The position numbers and the translations under genes were made by a program. This document shows, piece after piece, positions 29,990 to 38,400 of a DNA stretch of 64,000 nt; positions within the stretch are counted from its first letter, which is position 1, and each line of letters opens with the position of its first letter. The notes beneath the pieces were generated by a model. It had not been told where the DNA came from, searched no databases, and was given only the letters and a program-made list of their open reading frames with translations. This DNA is from Caballeronia sp. SL2Y3 (lineage in GTDB: Bacteria > Pseudomonadota > Gammaproteobacteria > Burkholderiales > Burkholderiaceae). The DNA lies in the NCBI RefSeq assembly GCF_022879575.1, contig NZ_CP084261.1, positions 62,001 to 126,000 on the forward strand. The letters are read 5' to 3'.

Positions 29990-30952
29990 ATGAAAAAACT
30001 GCTTCGCGCGCTCGGCGCGCTGACGCTCGCGGCGAGCGCGTTCGCCACGGCATCGTCCGCCTTCGCCGCCGACAAGGTCGTGCTCGGCGTCGCCATTCCG
30101 ACCGCCACGCACGGATTCACGGGCGGCATCGTCTGGTGGGCGAACGAGGCCAAGAAGGAGCTGGAGAAGGCGCATCCCGATCTCAAGATCATCGTGAAGA
30201 CGGCGTCGGGCGCGCCCGAGCAGGCCAACCAGCTGCAGGATCTCGTGACGGTCAACAAGATCAACGCGCTCGTGATTTTCCCGTTCGAATCGGCGTCGCT
30301 CACGCAGCCGGTCGCGCAGGTCAAGAAGAGGGGCGTGTACGTGACCGTCGTCGATCGCGGCCTCACCGACACCAGCGCGCAAGACGCGTACGTTGCAGGC
30401 GACAACACTGCGTTCGGCAAGCTGCCCGCCGAATATCTCGCGAAAACGCTCAACGGCAAGGGCGATATCGTCGCGCTGCGCGGCATTCCCACGACGCTCG
30501 ACAACGAACGCTGGACCGCTTTCGAAGGCGTGATCAAGCAGCATCCGGACATCAAGATTCTGGATGCCAAGTACGCCAACTGGAACCGCGACGACGCGTT
30601 CAAGGTGATGCAGGACTATCTGACGCGCTTCAAGCATATCGACGCCGTCTGGGCCGCCGACGACGACATGATGATCGGCGTGCTCAAGGCGATCGATCAG
30701 GCGCATCGCACGGATATCAAGGAAGTGTTCGGCGGCGCGGGATCGAAGGAAGCGGTCAAGCGCATCATGGACGGCGACCAGCGCGTGAAAGCGGACGTCT
30801 CGTACTCGCCGAAGTTCATCTACGATGCGATCAAGCTCACGGCCGAGGCGCGTCTAAAGGGCGACAAGCTGCCGCCGACGACCATCATTCCTTCGGTGCT
30901 CATCACGAAGGACAACGCGAAGCAATTCTATTTCCCGAACTCGCCGTTCTGA
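29990..30952 (+). CDS. Sugar ABC transporter substrate-binding protein (RbsB-like)
   Basis: The 320-residue protein has a signal peptide ([20 protein letters not shown], cleavage at AFA-AD near residue 26). The mature part is a type I sugar-binding fold: [30 protein letters not shown], then [31 protein letters not shown] and [17 protein letters not shown]. The Trp pair after HGFTGGI is typical of sugar stacking. ATG 29990 follows CAGGAGACATCGTC. It belongs to the LacI-ABC operon. A strong hairpin after it probably raises its expression relative to the downstream enzymes. Confidence 0.93.
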   Translation: MKKLLRALGALTLAASAFATASSAFAADKVVLGVAIPTATHGFTGGIVWWANEAKKELEKAHPDLKIIVKTASGAPEQANQLQDLVTVNKINALVIFPFESASLTQPVAQVKKRGVYVTVVDRGLTDTSAQDAYVAGDNTAFGKLPAEYLAKTLNGKGDIVALRGIPTTLDNERWTAFEGVIKQHPDIKILDAKYANWNRDDAFKVMQDYLTRFKHIDAVWAADDDMMIGVLKAIDQAHRTDIKEVFGGAGSKEAVKRIMDGDQRVKADVSYSPKFIYDAIKLTAEARLKGDKLPPTTIIPSVLITKDNAKQFYFPNSPF

Positions 30953-30959
30953 CTGCACA

Positions 30960-30990
30960 GCCGGTCATGCGCTGAACCGCGCTGACCGGC
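30960..30990 (+). promoter_or_regulatory. Intercistronic hairpin after the binding-protein gene
   Basis: GCCGGTCA (30960-30967) and TGACCGGC (30983-30990) form a perfect 8-bp stem with a 15-nt loop that can pair further. Only three T residues follow, so full termination is unlikely. Such hairpins after binding-protein genes usually stabilise the upstream mRNA or reduce downstream transcription. Confidence 0.7.
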
Positions 30991-31009
30991 GTTTCCAACG
31001 AGGCGAAAG

Positions 31010-32083
31010 ATGAAGACCATCAAGGGCCCGGCGATTTTTCTCGCTCAGTTCATGGGCGGAGAAGCGCCGTTCGACACGCTCGCCAGTCTTGCGTCGTGGG
31101 CGGCGGGACTCGGCTACAAGGGCATTCAGGTGCCCGCCGATCCGCGCCTGATCGACCTGGAGAAAGCCGCATCGAGCGATGCCTATTGCGACGACATTCG
31201 TCGCACGGTCGCGGATGCGGGCGTTGTCATCACCGAATTGTCGACGCATTTGCAAGGGCAGCTGGTTGCCGTGCATCCGGCCTACGACACGCTGTTCGAC
31301 GGCTTCGCCGCGCCGCATGTGCGCGGCAATCCGCAGGCGCGCACCGAATGGGCGATATCGCAATTGAAGCACGCGGCGGCGGCATCGAAGCGGCTGGGCC
31401 TGAATGCGCACGTCACGTTCTCCGGCGCGCTCGCGTGGCCGTACGTGTATCCGTGGCCGCAGCGCCCGGCGGGTCTCGTCGAAGCCGCGTTCGATGAATT
31501 GGCCACGCGCTGGCGTCCGATACTCGATGAGTTCGACCGCGCGGGCATCGACGTGTGCTACGAGCTGCATCCCGGCGAAGACCTGCACGACGGCGTGACG
31601 TTCGAGCGTTTCCTCGCGGCCGTGGACGATCACCCTCGCGCGAATATCCTCTACGACCCGAGTCACTTCGTCTTGCAGCAACTGGACTATCTCGCGTTCA
31701 TCGACATCTATCACGCGCGCATCAAGGCGTTTCATGTGAAGGACGCGGAGTTCCGGCCGAACGGGCGGCAAGGCGTGTACGGCGGCTATTCGGGATGGGT
31801 CGAGCGCGCGGGGCGTTTCCGGTCGCTCGGCGACGGCCAGATCGACTTCAAGGCGATCTTCTCGAAGATGGCGCAATACGATTTCCCGGGCTGGGCCGTG
31901 CTGGAATGGGAATGCGCGTTGAAGCATCCGGAAGACGGCGCGCGGGAAGGCGCGACGTTCATTCGCGATCACATCATCCGCGTGGCCGAGCATGCGTTCG
32001 ACGACTTCGCCGGCAGCGGCGCGAGCCGTGAGCAGATGCGCGATGTGCTCGGGATTGGGAACAAAGCAGGAGAAAAGCGATGA
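31010..32083 (+). CDS. Sugar phosphate isomerase/epimerase-like TIM barrel (AP_endonuc_2)
   Basis: The 357-residue protein has the xylose-isomerase-like TIM-barrel pattern with metal ligands in VCYELHPGEDLHD, ILYDPSHFVLQQLDY, IKAFHVKDAEF and VLEWECALKHPEDG. Such enzymes isomerise or epimerise sugars, keto-sugars or inositol derivatives using a divalent metal. Partnership with a Gfo/Idh/MocA oxidoreductase, whose start overlaps its stop (ATGA), suggests an oxidation-isomerisation route for the imported sugar. Substrate unknown. AACGAGGCGAAAG precedes the ATG. Confidence 0.88.
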   Translation: MKTIKGPAIFLAQFMGGEAPFDTLASLASWAAGLGYKGIQVPADPRLIDLEKAASSDAYCDDIRRTVADAGVVITELSTHLQGQLVAVHPAYDTLFDGFAAPHVRGNPQARTEWAISQLKHAAAASKRLGLNAHVTFSGALAWPYVYPWPQRPAGLVEAAFDELATRWRPILDEFDRAGIDVCYELHPGEDLHDGVTFERFLAAVDDHPRANILYDPSHFVLQQLDYLAFIDIYHARIKAFHVKDAEFRPNGRQGVYGGYSGWVERAGRFRSLGDGQIDFKAIFSKMAQYDFPGWAVLEWECALKHPEDGAREGATFIRDHIIRVAEHAFDDFAGSGASREQMRDVLGIGNKAGEKR

Positions 32084-33201
32084 AGCGCGTGCGGCTCGGC
32101 ATGGTCGGCGGCGGCGAGGGCGCGTTCATCGGCGCGGTGCATCGCATGGCGGCGCGGCTGGATGACCGCTATGAATTGCTGGCGGGCGCGTTGTCGTCCG
32201 ATCCGCAGCGAGCGGCGGCGAGCGCGGCGGCCATCGGCTTGCCGCGCAGCTATGACGATTATCGTGAGATGGCGCGCGCCGAAGCGAGCCGCGCCGATGG
32301 CATCGAAGCGGTCGCGATCGTCACGCCGAATCATCTGCACGCGCCGATTGCGACGGCGTTTCTGGAAGCCGGCATCCACGTGATCTGCGACAAGCCGCTC
32401 GCGGTATCGCTCGATGAAGGCGAGGCGCTGGCGAAGCTCGCGCGGGAGAAGAATCGCGTGTTTGCGGTGACGTACACGTACACCGGCTATCCGCTCGTGC
32501 GCCATGCGCGCGCGCTGGTGCGGAACGGCGCGCTCGGCGATATCCGCGTCGTGCAGGTGGAGTACGCGCAGGACTGGCTTTCGATGCCCGTCGAGACACA
32601 GGCGAACCGGCAGGCGGCGTGGCGCACCGATCCGGCGCTCGCGGGCCCGGCGGGTTGTCTCGGCGATATCGGCACGCATGCGTATCAGTTGGCCGAGTAT
32701 GTGACGGGCATGCGGCCTTCGGCGTTATCGGCGGAAGTGACGACGTTCGTGCCGGGACGACGCGTCGACGATCATGTTCAGGCGATGCTGCGTTATGCGA
32801 ACGGCGCGCGCGGCATGCTGTGGGCGAGTCAGGTCGCGGCGGGCGAGGAGAACGCGCTGCGGCTGCGCGTGTATGGCACGAAGGCCGGTTTGATGTTCGA
32901 CCAGCAAGCGCCGAACGAACTGTGGTTCACGCCGGTCGGCGGGGCGTCGGAGCGGATCACGCGAGGGCGCGTGCAAAGCGCCGAGGCGCTGCATGCGACG
33001 CGCGTGCCGGCGGGGCATCCGGAAGGGTATATCGAAGCGTTCGCGCAGGTTTATGCGGATGCGGCGGAGTGCATCGCGCGAGGGACGACGCAGGGGGATG
33101 AGTGGGTTACGACTGTGGAGGATGGGGTCGCGGGGTTGAGGTTTGTGGAGGCGGTGTTGAGGAGTAGTGACGCGGACGGGGAGTGGGTGGGGGTGGAGTA
33201 G
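32080..33201 (+). CDS. Gfo/Idh/MocA-family oxidoreductase
   Basis: The 373-residue protein has an N-terminal Rossmann domain (LGMVGGGEGAFIGAVHRMAA, residues 5-24) and the family signature DKPLAVSLDEGEALAKLA near residue 104. The C-terminal alpha/beta domain carries GPAGCLGDIGTHAYQLAEY, with the usual catalytic Lys-Pro and Asp-x3-His elements. It oxidises or reduces a sugar or cyclitol with NAD(P). Its start codon overlaps the stop of the isomerase gene, giving coupled translation. It is the last gene of the LacI operon; just beyond it the accessory region starts. Confidence 0.92.
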   Translation: MKRVRLGMVGGGEGAFIGAVHRMAARLDDRYELLAGALSSDPQRAAASAAAIGLPRSYDDYREMARAEASRADGIEAVAIVTPNHLHAPIATAFLEAGIHVICDKPLAVSLDEGEALAKLAREKNRVFAVTYTYTGYPLVRHARALVRNGALGDIRVVQVEYAQDWLSMPVETQANRQAAWRTDPALAGPAGCLGDIGTHAYQLAEYVTGMRPSALSAEVTTFVPGRRVDDHVQAMLRYANGARGMLWASQVAAGEENALRLRVYGTKAGLMFDQQAPNELWFTPVGGASERITRGRVQSAEALHATRVPAGHPEGYIEAFAQVYADAAECIARGTTQGDEWVTTVEDGVAGLRFVEAVLRSSDADGEWVGVE

Positions 33202-33226
33202 AGGGGACGTGTGTCCGATATCGAAA

Positions 33227-33313
33227 TCCTTAAGCTGCCCGCGCGGCAGCGAAGTGAGCGCGGCTTTCCTTCTCTCTTGCATAGGTTCCAAAGCTGCCTC
33301 GCACGCGAGGAGG
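33227..33313 (-). repeat. Decayed repeat-spacer-repeat (orphan mini-CRISPR candidate)
   Basis: Positions 33227-33254 match the local type I-F repeat at 22 of 28 bases, including TAAGCTGCC and GCGGCAGCGAA. A second copy starts at 33286: its first 14 bases match at 12 (TTCCAAAGCTGCCT), and its remainder matches only if a 3-bp insertion is allowed. The start-to-start distance is 59 bp, against 60-61 bp in the real arrays, leaving a 31-bp spacer. In crRNA orientation (minus strand) the first copy has handle CTTTGGAA and the second keeps an intact CTGCC/GGCAG stem. It lies between the sugar operon and an rhs remnant, 8 kb from array 1. Confidence 0.6.
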
Positions 33314-33330
33314 CGGACAGGCTTGCATCC

Positions 33331-33441
33331 GGTTCGTTGAGGCGCAGGCGCATGCTGCGGCCCGCCGCGTCCACGATCTCGGCGACATATCGAAGATGAC
33401 GAGTTTGTCGGCAGGCCGAGGATGGCGCCGATTCCGTCGAG
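33331..33441 (-). pseudogene. rhs gene remnant with internal deletion
   Basis: Read on the minus strand this piece matches two separate parts of the intact rhs gene to the right. GAILGLP..KLVIFD corresponds to GAILSLPGKLVAFE (near residue 325), and it is joined directly to YVAEIVDAAGRSMRL, which corresponds to YVAEIIDAAGRSMRL (near residue 695). About 360 codons are missing, and a frameshift lies within the first part. It is a leftover of an older rhs copy. Confidence 0.8.
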
Positions 33442-33604
33442 TTTCAGCGCGACGACCTACCGGGAAGGCGCGTTTTAGCAGATGGCGTGCAGCTACCAAG
33501 CGGAGCGAACGGCGGCGCCGGCCGAGCCAATTCTAAGGAAGAAGTCGACTATCGCCAACGCGCTTTGCCCGGTCGTGTGCCTCCACTCCCGAGGAGGCAT
33601 CTTC

Positions 33605-34048
33605 CTAATTCGACGATTCTATCGAGATTCCGAAATCAACATACCCTTCGGCACTGATGACAAGACACCACGCCATAGTCTCATCGAAGAAGTAATGGTG
33701 TTGCGGTATGTTGAGAACTGCGAAAGACATGAAGTCGTAGAACTGTTCGGGCCTCACGCGCACCGCAAAATCAAGCGATGAGTCGTTCATATAGAAGATG
33801 TCGCCGGCGAGAACCGCATGTTCTATCAAACCACTTTTGATGAAGTCTCCGATCAGTCGGATCCAATTCTCATATGTTCCCGTCAATTGCCGATAGCTGT
33901 GATTCTTACATTTCGCCCAATCGATTTTAGAGCCTTTCCACTCGAATTTGCGCGCAAGCGAATCAGCCAGACCTTCCCACTCATCCATTATGAACGGAGG
34001 GGTTGGCATCCGAGAGATTGCCTCTCTTGTCTCGTCATCAAGCGTCAT
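33605..34048 (-). CDS. Putative Rhs-linked immunity protein (orphan)
   Basis: The 147-residue acidic, soluble protein (starts MTLDDETREAISRM) resembles no family I can name. It has no signal peptide or membrane segment. GGAGAGACTT precedes the ATG, and its start overlaps the stop of a short upstream frame (ATGA), the typical arrangement of a toxin C-terminus followed by its immunity gene. GC is clearly lower than in core genes. By position within the chain of displaced rhs modules I infer an immunity function kept after loss of the toxin. Confidence that it is a gene is higher than for the role. Confidence 0.65.
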   Translation of the reverse strand: MTLDDETREAISRMPTPPFIMDEWEGLADSLARKFEWKGSKIDWAKCKNHSYRQLTGTYENWIRLIGDFIKSGLIEHAVLAGDIFYMNDSSLDFAVRVRPEQFYDFMSFAVLNIPQHHYFFDETMAWCLVISAEGYVDFGISIESSN

Positions 34049-34131
34049 AAGTCTCTCCGCGGCTTCGATGGAAGATCGAACAAGTTCTGCAGTTTAGAAG
34101 CCACCGACTCTGATGCGTCGACCTCAATCAT
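34045..34131 (-). pseudogene. C-terminal stub of a displaced Rhs toxin
   Basis: A frame of 28 codons from ATG 34131 (MIEVDASESVASKLQNLF...) ends in TGA that overlaps the ATG of the next gene. The same frame runs 11 codons further upstream before a stop. Its place and coupled overlap suggest the end of a former toxin tip. The following 34132-34423 has no gene that I can support. Confidence 0.4.
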
Positions 34132-34423
34132 ACACACGTCGCCGGCATCCCGACAGTCAGATCATTAACAATGCTAGGTGCACCGTTCTTGCGGCGCACG
34201 TCACTCACCCGCGTCGTTTCGAACCATCCTCAGCCAAGCAACGATTAGCGTGCACCCCTTACTTCACTTAAACCTATTGCCACTCATGTCCGCTCAGTTG
34301 GATTTTCCGCTTTAATCTCCTTCGCTAGGATACGCCCTTGCAACAGACCGTTGCTTTTCGAGGAGACCACGTGCATTAATCCTCGGGCAGACCCTTCGAC
34401 ACCTTGTCTCGATGCGCTTGCAA

Positions 34424-34696
34424 CTATATCTTCCTAATTACAAGATATTCTGTTCCAAGTTCCGTTTGTAATTGATGCGCTAAAGCTTCCCCTTCGGTCT
34501 TGAATTTCTCGACCGCCTGCTCACTCTTGAACCCAGAGAGCATGGGATTATCTATGTTAAGTGTTGCGTCGAACGAGTTAGCCCATGCCAATAATCTATT
34601 TTGAAGGTCTACTGAGATCGGTAAGTCACTTGGATTTATGTTTCCGACTACCCCCGGAGATGCCTCCCACAGTGGGTAACACTGATAATCTGCCAT
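34424..34696 (-). CDS. Rhs-associated small protein, probable immunity protein (orphan)
   Basis: The 90-residue protein (MADYQCYPLWEASPGVVGNI at the start, WANSFDATLNIDNPMLSGF in the middle) resembles a small hypothetical family often encoded beside rhs genes in Burkholderia; I recall the pattern but cannot name a domain. The reading frame continues upstream without a stop into the DPLGL motif of a decayed Rhs tip (34697-34972), so either the toxin part was deleted and the immunity gene became fused in frame, or this is itself a short toxin tip. The ATG at 34696 has only a weak ribosome site. Confidence 0.55.
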   Translation of the reverse strand: MADYQCYPLWEASPGVVGNINPSDLPISVDLQNRLLAWANSFDATLNIDNPMLSGFKSEQAVEKFKTEGEALAHQLQTELGTEYLVIRKI

Positions 34697-34972
34697 AAGT
34701 TTGATATTCTCATCTTGAGTTCGCGGGATCGCTCGAACAATAAAGCCTTTACTTCCGACCGTTACCGCAATGTTTTGCGTTTCTTCGCAGCTTAGTCCAA
34801 GAGGATCGGTCCAACCAAGGTTGTTCGGAGCTAACCGTAGCGATTAGTACCGCCGAGTAATCCAATCGGGTCTTGACTGATGATTCTGCCGTTCCGGATC
34901 GAATAGCGATGCGCGTTGTAATGCAATTTAGATTCTCGATCGAAGTACTGCACTTGCAGCAATCCGCCAGAG
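34697..34972 (-). pseudogene. Displaced Rhs tip (core end plus toxin junction), frameshifted
   Basis: On the minus strand the translation reads VQYFDRESKLHYNAHRYS and then IISQDPIGLLGGTNRYG-stop. In the next frame it continues APNNLGWTDPLGLSCEE. This is the conserved end of the Rhs shell, matching YFDAESGLHYNRHRYFD and DPIGLRGGTNPYEFALNALG of the intact gene. A single-base change in length after GGTNRY breaks the frame. It begins right at the stop codon of the functional immunity gene. It is a classic orphan tip left by replacement of the rhs 3' end. Confidence 0.8.
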
Positions 34973-35422
34973 TTACTCAAGCCAATATTCGAAGCTCTTA
35001 TGCTTAATCTTTAATGATGATTCGGACAAGATGATCTCATGTGTTAAAAACCCATCCTCACAGAGCAGCATTTCATCGATCATCCAATCACCGTGCGACG
35101 CCGTTCCTACGGGCCAATCCGTTTTCTGCTTGTCGAAAACGTACCATTGCACGTTGCCATATTTCAAACGAAGACTCCCTTCGATAGCCCTGTTCAACAA
35201 CAGTTCAATGTCAATAGCACCATCTTTCTCATCAACCTTTAGGTAGTCGATTCTTGCGTCATGCGGACATCTGGGATCGAGATGATCATAATGCCAGTCA
35301 GCAATCATGAACTGCAAGGCGTCACCCGAAAGCAGCTCTCGAATTCCATTCACATAGTCGGAATAAGCGGAGCTATCCATAGTGAATCCGTCATCGTTCT
35401 CGATAAGCTTAATGATTTTCAT
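34973..35422 (-). CDS. Putative immunity protein for the adjacent Rhs toxin
   Basis: The 149-residue protein (MKIIKLIENDDGFTMDSSAY...) is acidic, low in GC, and has no signal peptide or membrane segment. It begins 15 bp after the rhs stop codon on the same strand, where the cognate immunity gene of an Rhs effector is expected. I do not recognise its family. It would neutralise the 109-residue toxin tip in the cytoplasm of the producer and its sisters. Confidence 0.7.
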   Translation of the reverse strand: MKIIKLIENDDGFTMDSSAYSDYVNGIRELLSGDALQFMIADWHYDHLDPRCPHDARIDYLKVDEKDGAIDIELLLNRAIEGSLRLKYGNVQWYVFDKQKTDWPVGTASHGDWMIDEMLLCEDGFLTHEIILSESSLKIKHKSFEYWLE

Positions 35423-35437
35423 AAAATATACCGGATA

Positions 35438-38400
35438 TTATCCTAAACCAAAACACCCGCTTCTTCGGACGTCAGCCGTGTGTTCTTTCGCCGCTTCACG
35501 ACTTCCCGGGGCTCCTATTGGTGGAAGGGCCCCTATTTTTCTCAGTTCATCAATAGCAATGCCATTGAGCGCGTTTGCAACGTTCTCTGGAACTCTAACT
35601 TCTTGGCCCGTGGTTCCATGTTTATTGAAGAAGCCGTTCGGACCATACACGCCAAGTTCTCTCCCAGAAGCATCGTAAACGTGAATTTCGAACGAAGACT
35701 GTCCGCCCGTATTGAAACGATCTATTCGTCCTCTGTGACCATCAGGCAATGATAACGGAGCCTTAGGAGCAAGTCCTAAAGGATCGATCCATCCCAAGGC
35801 GTTTAGCGCGAATTCATATGGGTTGGTCCCGCCTCGCAGCCCAATCGGATCTTGCGATATGAACCTGCCCGTATTCGGATCGAAATAGCGATGCCTGTTG
35901 TAATGTAATCCAGATTCCGCATCAAAATACTGCCCCTGCAACCGAATCGGCTGATCGATCGTCTCGGTCTCGGCGTAATCAACGCCACCCGTCACGCCAT
36001 AATGCGCCTCCCATGCGATCTTCCCGTCACCTGAACGCAGCCTCACCGGCGCGCCGTTCGCATCGTTCTGGTAATAGAACGTACGAACGGCTATCGCGCC
36101 AGCCGCTTCATCTGTCGAGCTGAGCTGCATCACAAGCGGCTCGAAGCTATTCAGATGATACGCATAGAAACGTCCCTGCTGTCGTGCCGGCGTGTCGCGC
36201 ATGTCGCCGGCCATCGCATCGCCGTCCCATAGGAAGCGCGTATGTGTTTCGTCGGGCGCCGCGCTGTAAGGCCCACCCAACGCGACCTTTCCGATTCGCC
36301 TGCCCAACGCATCATAGCGATAAGCCCACCGCTCGTTGTGCGTGTTCTCGAACTCCGCGAGCCGCCCGAACGCATCCCACTTGAAGCACTGCACGCCCGA
36401 GCGGCGGTCATGGCGCTCGACCAGTTGCCCCGCTGCATCGAGCCACCAGCGCGCGCCGTCATGGTGCTGAACGTGCCGTCGGTTGCCATCCGCGTATTCG
36501 CTGCTGAAGCGGTCGCCTTGCTTGTCGTACACGAAGTAGCGCAGCGTCTGCGCGGGATCGGTATGCGCCACAATCCGCCCCAATGGATCGTAGCGATAGC
36601 TGTCCACGCCCAGCCGTGAATCATCGCGCTGCGTCAAGTTGCCCAGTGCGTCGTAGCGATAGGCGACGTGATCGACGGCACGCGCCGCCTGCATCGTCGT
36701 ATGGCGCGCAAGCCGCCCGGCGCGGTCGTACTCGAGAACGTGATCGAGTTCCGCCGAGAAGCTCACGCGGCTTAGACGTCCCGCGATGTCGCGCGTGAAG
36801 CGAATCGGGGCTTGGTCGTCGATCTGTAGCGTCTGAGGATGGCCCAACGCGTCGTAGCCATAGGTCAGCGTCTGTTCGAACGATGATCCCGCCTGCGACC
36901 GCATTCTGCGCTGCTGCGTGACCAGTCGTCCGGCCTCGTCGTAGGCGTAGTCGATCGCGCCATCGAACGACGCCTGTTGCTGCGTTTCACGCGTGAGTCG
37001 GCCATCCGCATCGTAGGCGCGCATGACCGTCCCGTGCGCGTTGCTCGCCTCGGTCAACTGGCCTTTGCGGTTATAGGCGTAGCGTTCCTCTTCGGTTGGC
37101 TGTGCGCTTCGCTTGACGACGCGTCCCAACGCATCGCACTGAATGGCGAGGGCTTGCCCCAGCGGGTCGATGGTCCGTGTCAGATGACCGGCGGGATCGT
37201 AGCTGTACTGTCGCGCCTGTCCCCAATAGTCCACTTCTTCAATAAGTCGGCCGTTGCCATCGCGCTTGAGTTGCCACTGCTGGCCGAGCGGATTGCTCAC
37301 GCCAATCAACTGTTCCTCGGTGTCATAGTGGTAGCGCGTGACGCTGCCGTCCGGGGCCGTGCGCGTGCGCAGCTTTCCTTGACCGAAGTAGCTGAACGTC
37401 GTGCGTTGACCCGCTTCGTCGATGTAGCGGATGAGATTGTCTTGCGCGTCGTACTCGCAGCGCACAAGGCGCGAGCCGGGCAGTTCGCACGCGATCAAGC
37501 GGTTCTTCGCATCCCAACGGTATGTCGTGACGTCTTCGCCTGGCGCTTCGCGGCGCAGGAGATTGCCGCGCGTATCGTGCGAAAGACGCATGCTGCGGCC
37601 CGCCGCGTCGATGATCTCGGCGACATAGCCGAGCGGGTCGTAGGCAATCGTCGTCGCCTGTCCGGTTGGGTCGACTACGCGTATAAGATGCCCTGCGGCG
37701 TCATAGTGGTAAGCCGTTTTGATGCCCGCGGGCGTCGTTTGATCGACGAGACGCCCGCGTGTATTCCAGGTCTGTTTCCAGACGCCGCCCTCGGGATCGG
37801 TGATCGCCACGGGCTTGAGCGTCTCATCATATTCGGTGCAGATCTGGCTTCGATCCGGCAGCGTGTGCGTGAGCACGTTGCCGAACGCATCGTATTCCCA
37901 CGTGGTGCGATTGCCCGCCGGATCGACCATCGACGTCGCGCGCCCGAGGCCGTCATACTGATAACTGGACACGCCGCCCATCGGATCGGTCAGCATGATG
38001 GGCAGACCGCGCGCGTCGGCTTGCAGAAGCGTCACGCCGCCGAGCGAATCGGTGATGTGCGTCTCCAGATGCGTCAGGTCGTATTCGAAGCGGTAGTCAT
38101 ACAGCCCGCCATCGCCCCACGCATGATCGACGCGCCACAGACCATCGTCATGGTGCCGATGCGAGTAATAGAACGACAGTCCGTTGCGATCCGTATGGCG
38201 CACCATCAGATGATCGCCGCCGTATTCGAAGCGATACGGCATATCGAGCGCATCATGTACGGCGACGAGATCGCCCGCGCGGTCCTGCACGTAGCGCACG
38301 AGCGCATGACGCTCGCCATTTGCATCGTGCAGCGTGATCTCGCCGAGTTGGCCGGGCAGGCTTCCCTGCGCGCATTGCACGCTTCGCCCGGTAGGCACGT

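Noticed and set aside
33227..33260. Hairpin at 33234-33250 as terminator of the Gfo/Idh gene
   Set aside because: No T tract follows on the plus strand, and similarity to the I-F repeat extends beyond the stem; kept as a mini-CRISPR candidate.
33051..33374. A 107-codon minus-strand frame covering the mini-CRISPR and rhs remnant
   Set aside because: Only the segment DAAGRSMRL is meaningful, and it belongs to a decayed rhs piece; the rest is antisense to the Gfo/Idh gene or non-coding.
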